From NCBI GenBank assembly GCA_035403355.1, contig DAONFA010000004.1, positions 51,621 to 115,620 of the forward strand: a stretch of DNA of 64,000 nt, given 5' to 3'. The notes under the pieces are model-generated. The model was not told the origin of the DNA. It did not search any database and saw only the letters and a list, made by a program, of their open reading frames with translations. The translations under genes were made by a program, and so were the position numbers. Shown piece after piece: positions 57,236 to 64,000 of the stretch. The DNA is from Candidatus Cloacimonas sp. (GTDB lineage Bacteria > Cloacimonadota > Cloacimonadia > Cloacimonadales > Cloacimonadaceae). Numbering within the stretch: the first letter of the stretch is position 1; the number at the start of each line of letters is the position of its first letter.

Positions 57236-58570
57236 CTATTTTTTCAGGTTTTTAATAATCCCTTCCAGCAAAATTCGGAAGTCCTCTTTTTCCCGAAACT
57301 GATTTTCCACCATTTTTTTGGCATGTAAAACCGTTGTGTGGTCTTTCCTGTTATAATATTCCGCAATATCTTTCAGGGAGAGCTGGGGAATTAAATAATT
57401 AGCCAAATACATTGCTACCTGACGCGGAAAAGCAACCTGTGGTTTACGCGTTTTTTCCAGTAACTGAGAAGGGGTTATTCCATAGCATTCACAGACCTGT
57501 TGCGTAATTGCATCCAAACTGATAGCGTTCATCTTTTCGGAAATCATATCGGAAAGAATTTCGCTTGCCAAAGAAACATCTATTTCTTCAGGATTCAGTT
57601 TATTATAGGAAGAAAACGCTAAAATGCGAATTAACGAACCTTCCAAGGCACGAACGCTGCTGGTAATGTTATCGGCAATAAAATTAATAATCGCATCGCT
57701 TAATATCACATTTTCGGGTTCGGCTTTTTTGTGCAAAATTGCTACGCGCGTTTCAAAATCAGGATTTTTCAGGTCACACAATAAACCGCTTTCAAAACGC
57801 GTAACCAACCGTTTTTCCAAATCGGGAATATCTTTGGGAGGTCTGTCCGAAGTGAGCACAATCTGTTTTCTGTTTTCAAACAAAGCATTAAAAGTATGGA
57901 AAAATTCTTCCTGAGTTCCTTCCTTACGAGAAAGGAAATGGATATCATCCATCAGCAGCAAATCCACTTTTCTGAATTTGTTTCTAAATTCCGACATTTT
58001 ATTACTGCGAATACCATCAATCATTTCATTGGTGAATGCCTCGGAAGTGATATAGTAAATAGAACAGTTCCGACCTTCTTTTTGCACGAAATTTCCAATT
58101 GCCTGCATTAGATGGGTTTTACCCATTCCGCTCTCACCATAAATAAAAAGAGGATTATATGTATAACCGGGAGATTCGGCAACCGCTTTGGCAGCACTAT
58201 AGGCAAAATTGTTATTTTTCCCTACTACAAATTCATCAAAAGTATTACGCTCATTTAGTTTTACATTGGAAACAACCCGGTTGCCGCTATATTCAGGCAG
58301 TTCTTTTTCTTCATCCCGATGATTTCGCCGGGGTTGAGTGATAAATTGCACCTCATATTTCCTGCCGTAAAGTCCGTAAGAAATTTCTCCTAAGACCTCT
58401 TTGTAATTTTGATTCAAATAATTTGCTGAGAACTGAGTAGCTACTTTAATCATCAATTCCCGATCATTCATATCCACTAACTTTGTATCCGAAAACCAGG
58501 TTTTAAAACTTTGAGAATTAATATTCTCTTCCAGTTTATCCAGTATGTTCTGCCAAATATCTTGATCCAT
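57236..58570 (-). CDS. dnaA: Chromosomal replication initiator protein DnaA
   Basis: This 444-residue AAA+ protein opens the origin. Domain I covers about 1-80. The ATPase domain has Walker A GESGMGKTHL (residues 145-154), Walker B VDLLLMDDIHFL (about 202-213), TSDRPPKDIPDLEKRLVTRFESGL and the arginine finger region. The C-terminal DNA-binding domain has the signature YNRKDHTTVLHAKKMV, which reads the DnaA boxes. Perfect boxes occur within 200-700 bp on both sides. dnaN, the usual neighbour, is absent here. An upstream lipoprotein run and an outer-membrane operon flank the locus instead. Confidence 0.98.
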   Translation of the reverse strand: MDQDIWQNILDKLEENINSQSFKTWFSDTKLVDMNDRELMIKVATQFSANYLNQNYKEVLGEISYGLYGRKYEVQFITQPRRNHRDEEKELPEYSGNRVVSNVKLNERNTFDEFVVGKNNNFAYSAAKAVAESPGYTYNPLFIYGESGMGKTHLMQAIGNFVQKEGRNCSIYYITSEAFTNEMIDGIRSNKMSEFRNKFRKVDLLLMDDIHFLSRKEGTQEEFFHTFNALFENRKQIVLTSDRPPKDIPDLEKRLVTRFESGLLCDLKNPDFETRVAILHKKAEPENVILSDAIINFIADNITSSVRALEGSLIRILAFSSYNKLNPEEIDVSLASEILSDMISEKMNAISLDAITQQVCECYGITPSQLLEKTRKPQVAFPRQVAMYLANYLIPQLSLKDIAEYYNRKDHTTVLHAKKMVENQFREKEDFRILLEGIIKNLKK

Positions 58571-58593
58571 AAAGCACTATCCCGTAAATTTAT

Positions 58594-58727
58594 TTATCCA
58601 CAAACCGTATTCTGCTGTTACAGATACGCCAGTAGCATTATTATCTCATTCATTTATATAAACTTAACCTTAAAAAAAGGACATCCTTGCAGTTCCCTTT
58701 TTTGCAGTTATCCACAACTTATCCACA
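58594..58727. other. DnaA-box cluster upstream of dnaA (probable second oriC part / autoregulatory region)
   Basis: Perfect TTATCCACA boxes are at 58594-58602, 58708-58716 and 58719-58727, the last two separated by only 2 bp. They lie 24-157 bp before the dnaA start, in AT-rich DNA, so they can serve both origin function and DnaA autoregulation. With the downstream cluster they give a bipartite origin layout. Confidence 0.75.
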
Positions 58728-59200
58728 GCTATAGTAAAAAATTCTATTTTCCATACCTTTACAGATTTCCCCAAGCTGTGCCAAGACCAACTTCACCAAA
58801 AAAAATCTCATCTCTGTTTTGTCAAGCAACTAAAAGCTAAGGATAAGATAACTTAGCAAAAGCAAAAAATTAACAACACTCTAATTTCAGAAAAGATAGA
58901 ACCGAAACAGGATTTTTTTACCTTAGGGAAAATGAATCCTATCCTTTTTGTTTCTATGAAGTTAGTGTTGGCTAAATTTTTTTTAAATCTTTTGCCCGAG
59001 AATAGAAGGAAACCATTGCAAACCCAAATCTTACGCTAACTACCCGGCAAAAAAGAAGGACGCAAAGCTATCCTGATTGGGAATAATGACTTTTTGGATA
59101 ACTAAAAGCGGGTTTGTCTTGGCAGATTTTTTATCCTTGCTTTTTGCCTTTCACTTTTTTTATCCGCCTGAAGGGTAGCAAAGTGTTTTCCGTTAGATAC
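58728..59200. other. AT-rich gene-free region upstream of dnaA boxes
   Basis: Long T-runs and A-runs (for example around 58800-58880 and 58970-58990) make this a candidate DNA-unwinding region. No coding gene is visible. It includes the GEMM-like segment listed separately. Confidence 0.45.
59000..59125 (+). ncRNA. Possible degenerate GEMM-like (cyclic-di-GMP-I riboswitch-like) RNA
   Basis: The word GGACGCAAAGCTA at 59058-59070 matches the conserved core of GEMM riboswitches, and CGGCAAA (59045-59051) matches the GGCAAA segment that precedes it. TATCC/GGATA can form the second arm, followed by AGCGGGTTT, similar to the family's 3' AGC-GGGTT. AAACCC upstream (59019-59024 region) can pair with GGGTTT as an outer stem. 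Against this, the GNRA-capped helix between GGCAAA and GGACGC is missing and no gene follows on the plus strand. It may be a decayed copy or a chance match. Confidence 0.25.
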
Positions 59201-59302
59201 TTTAATAACCCTTTAACGATTCTTTAACGATGCCTTAACCTTGCTAAGGAATCGTTAAAGGAACTTTTATGCTGTATCAAATAGCTGAGAGGGTATAATA
59301 CA
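59200..59302 (-). repeat. ~100-bp dispersed repeat, copy 2 (inverted)
   Basis: Reverse complement of 31004-31105 with few differences: CCCTTTAACGATTCTTTAAC, GATGCCTTAACCTTGC, AAGGAATCGTTAAAGGAAC, TTTTATGCTGTATCAAATAG, CTGAGAGGG. The two copies are 28 kb apart in opposite orientation and could support inversion of the DNA between them. Confidence 0.85.
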
Positions 59303-59422
59303 GCTAAAAAAGCGGAGCTTCATCCTCTGCGGAACAGGTACTTATTACATTAGAATGCAAACAGGAAAGGAGAATTATATCAAGAAAGCAGTCCTATTAA
59401 AATAAAGATAGGTAGCCGTTCT

Positions 59423-59625
59423 TTGTACCGGCGGACGCTGTTCCGCCGTTTTTGGTACCGGTGGACACCGTTCCGCCGTTTTTGGTACCGGCGGACACTG
59501 TTCCGCCGTTTTTGGTACCGGCGGACACTGTTCCGCCGTTTTTATTCGGCGCTACAGCGAGCGCCGGTACAAAGAGCGCCGGTACACTGCGCCGGTACAC
59601 TGCGCCGGTACACTGCGCCGGCTAC
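59423..59625. repeat. 18-nt hairpin array (GGCGGA type) and GGCGCT-type hairpin
   Basis: Four units of about 30 bp, GTACCGGCGGACACTGTTCC followed by GCCGTTTTTG, lie at about 59428-59541. Each carries GGCGGA-NNNNNN-TCCGCC. Next come GGCGCTACAGCGAGCGCC at about 59548-59565 (the hairpin of the 73-bp array at 12 kb, inverted) and short CGCCGGTACACTG repeats to 59625. The frames translated across them are artefacts. Confidence 0.9.
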
Positions 59626-59721
59626 ATTTTTCTCAATGTTCCCAAAGCTGTCCTATTCAGGACAATCTCTTTATTTGCAGTAACTGGATAATATTCTGCA
59701 ATTTCTGGGTATAACACTTTG

Positions 59722-62016
59722 CTATTGAATAACTTTAAGCTCTACCCGTCTATTCCGTTCTCTTCCGGATTCGGTTTTGTTGCTGGCAATGGGACGATTG
59801 GGTCCGTATCCAACAACAATCAATCTTATAGGATCAATACCTTTAGATTTTAAATAATCTGCCACGCTTTGAGCTCGTTGTCGGGATAAAACAAGGTTGT
59901 ATGATGCTTTGCCTTGATTACAGGTATGGCCTGAGATTTCCATTCGGATACCCGGATTGCGTAATAGAGTTAGAGCAATATCATTCAAAACTGGATACGA
60001 CTCGGGTTGAATAACTGCACTGTCATAAGCAAAGAGGATGTTATTGAACACAAAAACCTTGTCCAAAGTGAGAGGTTCCATCACGATCTGCAAATCCCTG
60101 TTGCGCTCTCCAGGATTTGGGATAAGTTCCATGCTAACTGTCTGATAACCCTCCAAACCACACTCCACTCTATACCTGTTACACAGAGGCAATTCTGTTT
60201 GATATATCCCCCTGCTTGGTTTAAGAGCTTGGCGGTAGCGAGTCCCGTTGATAATATAAATGATATTCAGTTCGGGGCTCAAGTAATATCCTTCGGGATC
60301 TACAACAGTAGCTGAGATGGTAAACAATACCCCGGAATTTATTTGATCCCGAACGATTTGTCCTGTAAGAGGAGAAGTGAGATCCGTGTCCTCATACCAG
60401 ACCGGATTGTCCGTGTCATCTACGATCCAGTAAGACCTGGGAGCATATTCAACCAGTAAATATTCGGGAGATGTACCCCGAGAAGAAGAGCGAACCAAGG
60501 TTGCGTTATTAGTTCCGCGCTGATGCACATAACGTTTCTCTCTCATAGCTCCATTGATAACATTACCCAGGTTTTCAGGATAAGACCAATCATCCCATCC
60601 GGAGCTAAGTTTCACCACCTTGAATAAATCCATATCACCCATTCCCGGGTAGCCATCTGAGCAAAAGAATAGAGTTTTGCCATCCCAATCTAAAAATGGG
60701 GAATCCTCGTTACCCTCAGTATTAATTGATGTTCCCATGTTAATTGGGTTTTGCCACTCTCCATCGGTAAATAAACTATACCAGATATCAAAACCTCCCT
60801 GACCTCCGGGTCTGGAAGAGCTGAAGAAGAGGACTCTGTCCCTATACACCCAGGGGTCAATATCGTCCCAATCACTACTCACTGTTTGCATTAGAACCGG
60901 TTTCTGCCATAAGTTCTCTTTTTTGCTGGTATAAAGATCAAAATCTTGGCGATTGCTGTCATACTTTCCCATAATCCAAGCCAGGTTGCCATCTTCCGAA
61001 AATGAGCCAATAGCTTCATCGTCATCGGAGGCAAGTTCTTCTACTAATACAGGTGTGGACCAGGTATTATTCAGCGATTCTGAACACCAGATATTATATC
61101 CATTATAGGGTGCAGGACGAGCTGAAGATAAATAAAGCAGATTGCCGGAGGGATGAAAGCAGAAGTAATCTTCTCCGTATTCGGTCAAAATACCTAAGGG
61201 TAGTTCCGCTTTGGTTACCGAACTGAAGATCTTGGATTGATTTTTCAGAATTCTCAGTAACTCTCTGGCAATGTCAGAATACTGAACATCACCGTATTGC
61301 AGGTATTCCTGAAATAGCTGTATTGCCCTGGAATTATCTCCCAAAGCCATATAATTCATTGCAGTCCAATAAATGTAATCAGGATTGGGAGGGTAAACCC
61401 TCTCCTGCAGCAAGTCCAATTTTTCCAAAGATAGCTGATAATTGCCTAAATCGTAAGCTTCAAGTGCTTCATTGAAAGTAATCTCTTCCGAAAAGCTATC
61501 CTGCAGGTCTTCCTCTGCCTCACGATACATAACAGGTTCAAACGGGTGAACAATAACGAAATTCACCAAGCTTAATACCCAATTTGAATACTCCCATTCA
61601 AGATCCCAATTCAATTCTCGGGTAGCTTGAAGCTTGGTATCTTCAGCATTTTTGATAAAATCCCCGGCTTGAGAGGCGGTCATCTTAATATAGATTACCT
61701 GATTAAGATCCTGGTTATGCAAGGATAGTGCCCCTCTTGACGAGTCATAGCCCAGAATTTGAATTTTCCTGGTTGAATATTCTTCTCTACTACTTTCCAA
61801 TAGAGTTTGAATCTCCTGGCGGATTTGCTCTTTTCTAAGCTCTAAATCAGAACTGTTTAGGATGGCATTAGGAACCTCTACTAAAGAAGGATTCAAACTC
61901 AACCACTGCTTTCGGTTCTGAACTATACTTTTAATCTCATCGGTAGTTAAACCTGCCAATCTGATGCTAAAGATCACAATTGCCACAAGTAGGAGATATG
62001 TTTTACTCTTATTCAC
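59722..62016 (-). CDS. PorE-like outer-membrane-associated protein: TPR, PD40 propeller, CRD-like and OmpA domains
   Basis: This 764-residue protein reads, in order: signal peptide (first 24 residues), helical N-terminal region, TPR-like helices (about 175-270, YLGNYQLSLEKLD-type and DNSRAIQLFQEYL), and a PD40/WD40-like propeller (about 280-510). The propeller has repeated segments LYLSSARPAPYNGYNIW, LFFSSSRPGGQGGFDIW and LFFCSDGYPGMGDMDLF. A carboxypeptidase-regulatory-like domain (about 545-640) and an OmpA-type peptidoglycan-binding domain (about 650-764, EISGHTCNQG...LSRQRAQSVADYL...GYGPNRPIASN...RNRRVEL) follow. This is the domain order described for PorE of the type IX secretion system. 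I start at GTG 62016, which has GGGGAGG upstream. The frame is open to 62166, inside the previous gene. Confidence 0.85.
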   Translation of the reverse strand: MNKSKTYLLLVAIVIFSIRLAGLTTDEIKSIVQNRKQWLSLNPSLVEVPNAILNSSDLELRKEQIRQEIQTLLESSREEYSTRKIQILGYDSSRGALSLHNQDLNQVIYIKMTASQAGDFIKNAEDTKLQATRELNWDLEWEYSNWVLSLVNFVIVHPFEPVMYREAEEDLQDSFSEEITFNEALEAYDLGNYQLSLEKLDLLQERVYPPNPDYIYWTAMNYMALGDNSRAIQLFQEYLQYGDVQYSDIARELLRILKNQSKIFSSVTKAELPLGILTEYGEDYFCFHPSGNLLYLSSARPAPYNGYNIWCSESLNNTWSTPVLVEELASDDDEAIGSFSEDGNLAWIMGKYDSNRQDFDLYTSKKENLWQKPVLMQTVSSDWDDIDPWVYRDRVLFFSSSRPGGQGGFDIWYSLFTDGEWQNPINMGTSINTEGNEDSPFLDWDGKTLFFCSDGYPGMGDMDLFKVVKLSSGWDDWSYPENLGNVINGAMREKRYVHQRGTNNATLVRSSSRGTSPEYLLVEYAPRSYWIVDDTDNPVWYEDTDLTSPLTGQIVRDQINSGVLFTISATVVDPEGYYLSPELNIIYIINGTRYRQALKPSRGIYQTELPLCNRYRVECGLEGYQTVSMELIPNPGERNRDLQIVMEPLTLDKVFVFNNILFAYDSAVIQPESYPVLNDIALTLLRNPGIRMEISGHTCNQGKASYNLVLSRQRAQSVADYLKSKGIDPIRLIVVGYGPNRPIASNKTESGRERNRRVELKVIQ

Positions 62017-62029
62017 TTTTCGCCTCCCC

Positions 62030-63700
62030 TCATTTTCTCCATAGATAATATCTAAAGCCAATGCCAAACCGCGTAGTAGTCCCCTCCAGCGATGCCATTC
62101 GGGAGGGGAGATTTGGATTCTGAACAGGCCTGGGTTTATTTGTAGTATCAGAATTAAGCCAGGCATTTACTTCATCACTTCTATACCAATTTCCTTTATA
62201 AGAACCCTGATCTTGTAACAAGCCATACAGATAGACATCCCAATCTGCACTTAACCTTAGGCATAGTTCAGTGCGAACTTCTAAACCATTATATAAATTA
62301 AATGCTCTTGTAGATCTGCTTTTTGAGCCATCAGCATCTTCCTCATCAAACTTATATACATAACGGTAATTAACCGTATCCACTTTGGCTTTGGTAGTCA
62401 TCGGATAACGAATTCCCAAACGGTAGCTTACTATCGTATCCAGGTTTAATGTCTTCTGAAAAGAACTGAACCTAAAACCTCCTCCGATACTGAATAGATC
62501 AAAGCTGGGGGAAACCTTTTCCCTGTCCAGATCCCAGGGCAAATAAACACGATCCAATAGACCAATTGTATAGATTAGGTTCACATTGCTGTTTCCGGCA
62601 AAACCGGTATAGTTATATAATCCGGAAGCGCTTAATGCCATCGCTCCGGGCTTTTCTTTATCAGCAATACCTTCATAAGCTCCAAAGAACTCAATATTCT
62701 CCAGAGGAAAAGTGTTACGATCGTTGACAACTGTGAGAGTGGTTGTTTCTCCATCAACAATATCAGCCATAAAGGTATCTTTTAAAACATCCCGGCGGTC
62801 ATAAGCTTCAATCTCGTATCTGCCTGGAGATAAATACACTCCATCATCCAGAGCATATTTATTGCCATTAACAGTAAAAGTTCCTCCCTTAAGGTTAGAC
62901 CTGATCTTTATCCTTCCAGCAGGGATGCTAACCATTAGGTTGGTTTCTTCTCCTGCACGAATCACAACTTCATAACTTTTAGTGATTACGGGGTAAGCGG
63001 ATGATACCTGTTGCAGCGATGCCACAACACTCATTATGCCAATCGGGAATTCAATGCCGTGATCTGAACTCAGTTCAATATTTCCGGAATGAATCACTAT
63101 ATCCGGATTATCACAAACAATATTCAATTTACCAACCAGTTCATCCTCATTTATATAGGAATTGCCAAATGCTTCCACATTCACAATTTTCCTGGCTAAA
63201 GAAATAGAACCATCGAACACACTTACATTATATGAACCGGTAGGCAGGGCTATGGGTCCATTATTATAGTAAAAAAGATAACCATTTACTTCTGTTCCGT
63301 ATCTTGTATTGATATCTATCGGAGAAAGTAAGCCCACCGAATTCGTGTGGTGATAATCATAACCTGGGTTCACAGCTGCCAGATTTACCAGGTATAACTT
63401 GAATTCATAATCTCCAAACGGTTGAAAATCAAAGACGGGATCCCAATAGAGCAGCTCTTCCAGATTGGAATTGCTGATATCCTGATATCGCCCTAACAGA
63501 GTTCTCGCTTTATACCAATTAGTTGTGTTTTTAAGGCGATAGAAAACATACAGATCGGCACGAATGTTAAATCTTGAAACAGTGCTGCCCAATTGAATCG
63601 TATAGCGCTGATTGTCTTGACTTACTTGGAAATCCGTAATCTCTTGCGCAGCCAAGCCAATAGCCAAACTAAAAACCAACAGTATTAGAATTCTTTTCAT
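62030..63700 (-). CDS. Outer-membrane/surface protein with PEGA-like segments and beta-barrel-like C-terminus
   Basis: This 556-residue protein has a signal peptide (MKRILILLVFSLAIGLAAQ). The N-terminal part is Ig-like (FRLKNTTNWYKARTLLG region). A middle part has PEGA-like phrases (VSIPAGRIKIRSNLKGGTFTVNG, DGVYLSPGRYEIEAYD). The C-terminal about 220 residues are strand-rich (SFDLFSIGGGFRFSSFQKTLNLDTIVSYRLGIRYP ... RFGIGFRYYLWRK), ending in an outer-membrane-type last strand. It precedes the PorE-like gene by 13 bp in the same operon, so it is a candidate partner in the outer membrane. The exact family was not recognised. Confidence 0.65.
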   Translation of the reverse strand: MKRILILLVFSLAIGLAAQEITDFQVSQDNQRYTIQLGSTVSRFNIRADLYVFYRLKNTTNWYKARTLLGRYQDISNSNLEELLYWDPVFDFQPFGDYEFKLYLVNLAAVNPGYDYHHTNSVGLLSPIDINTRYGTEVNGYLFYYNNGPIALPTGSYNVSVFDGSISLARKIVNVEAFGNSYINEDELVGKLNIVCDNPDIVIHSGNIELSSDHGIEFPIGIMSVVASLQQVSSAYPVITKSYEVVIRAGEETNLMVSIPAGRIKIRSNLKGGTFTVNGNKYALDDGVYLSPGRYEIEAYDRRDVLKDTFMADIVDGETTTLTVVNDRNTFPLENIEFFGAYEGIADKEKPGAMALSASGLYNYTGFAGNSNVNLIYTIGLLDRVYLPWDLDREKVSPSFDLFSIGGGFRFSSFQKTLNLDTIVSYRLGIRYPMTTKAKVDTVNYRYVYKFDEEDADGSKSRSTRAFNLYNGLEVRTELCLRLSADWDVYLYGLLQDQGSYKGNWYRSDEVNAWLNSDTTNKPRPVQNPNLPSRMASLEGTTTRFGIGFRYYLWRK

Positions 63701-63732
63701 CAGTAATGCTCCAGTTCTTTAGGTTGCTATGT

Positions 63733-63761
63733 AGTTTATAAATTTCAATGATACTTGTCAA
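63733..63761 (-). promoter_or_regulatory. Promoter of the outer-membrane operon
   Basis: On the minus strand TTGACA (63756-63761) and TAAACT (63733-63738) are 17 bp apart, 33 bp before the start codon at 63700. The -35 is a perfect consensus match and the -10 matches at four of six positions. It is among the best sigma-70-type promoters visible in the window. Confidence 0.5.
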
Positions 63762-63794
63762 GATAAAAATCCGTGGCATTTTAATTTAATGGGC

Positions 63795-64000
63795 AATGGT
63801 TACCTACCTGTCAACAATTGAATGATGAGGACATCGTTTTTCCGGAAGGTTGACGTCCTCGTCAACCCTCCTCTCACGATTTTTCCCGCAATGGTGATGT
63901 CCTCGTCAACCCCTCATAAAATGAGTAAAAATAACCCCTCCGCTCTTCGCTCTCAGCTCCTAAGCCCCTAAGGGCGACATCGGAGGGTTGACCTTCTGGT
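63795..64000. repeat. Hairpin repeat cluster at window end
   Basis: Contains AATGATGAGGACATCGTTTT at about 63820-63839, GTTGACG-TCCT-CGTCAAC at about 63849-63866, a GATG-TCCT-CGTCAAC variant, and the start of another palindromic unit (AAGCCCCTAAGGGCGACATC) at 63962-63981. The window ends inside a further GTTGACC copy. No gene. Confidence 0.8.

Noticed and set aside
59397..59691. Open frames in three registers near 59.4-59.7 kb
   Set aside because: They encode the periodic strings produced by the GGCGGA hairpin array.
1..64000. tRNA, rRNA, tmRNA or RNase P RNA genes
   Set aside because: None found by eye. I saw no T-loop-like signature with a matching acceptor stem in the intergenic regions. 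A covariance search would be needed to exclude them fully.

Overview
The window looks like a chromosomal segment of a Gram-negative, anaerobic bacterium of the FCB group. The best guess is a member of Cloacimonadota close to Candidatus Cloacimonas; this is an inference from gene content, not from a database match. Signs are two large secreted proteins with Por-type (type IX secretion) C-terminal sorting domains, a PorE-like TPR/PD40/OmpA protein, a TonB-dependent receptor, many lipoproteins, lipoprotein N-acyltransferase, a single-chain pyruvate:ferredoxin oxidoreductase, a small 2[4Fe-4S] ferredoxin and an N-formylglutamate amidohydrolase. Intergenic DNA is packed with short palindromic repeats.

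Layout. 0.2-3.1 kb: ABC-type metal/cofactor import ATPase plus TonB-dependent receptor. 3.2-12.3 kb: an accessory, repeat-rich region. It starts with a REP-associated (HUH) transposase flanked by inverted repeat arrays. Three cassettes follow (a DNA methyltransferase, a protein with a HEPN-like RX4H motif, and an HTH-like protein with a small membrane protein), each preceded by the same promoter plus leader-RNA element. The region ends with a second DNA methyltransferase and remnants of broken genes. 12.3-23.5 kb: lipoprotein, M16 protease, secreted beta-helix protein, ferredoxin, Fic protein, malic enzyme and a flippase-like membrane protein. 23.8-30.5 kb (minus strand): a tight operon with xseB, prenyl synthase, dut, nadA, an FtsX-like protein, pgsA and two lipoproteins. 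31.4-37.4 kb: pyruvate:ferredoxin oxidoreductase, then an ArsB/NhaD-type permease with an EIIA-CBS protein. 37.8-44.5 kb (plus strand): recJ, a lipoprotein, lnt, a MerR-type regulator, glyQ, a conserved hypothetical and N-formylglutamate amidohydrolase, largely with overlapping stop/start codons. 45.4-56.4 kb (minus strand): a long run from lipoproteins and periplasmic foldases through pgpA, yajC, def and fmt to a trypsin-like protease, a secreted metallophosphoesterase and a radical SAM protein. 56.4-58.8 kb: dnaA with clusters of perfect DnaA boxes on both sides, a probable bipartite replication origin. 59.7-63.7 kb: a two-gene outer-membrane operon with a PorE-like protein.

The main themes are cell-envelope biogenesis, secretion, core translation and replication functions, and an accessory island embedded in repeats. 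The most interesting unexplained elements are the shared leader RNA upstream of the three accessory cassettes and the 18-nt hairpin repeat families, which keep their length and show compensatory stem changes. I saw no tRNA, rRNA or true CRISPR array.
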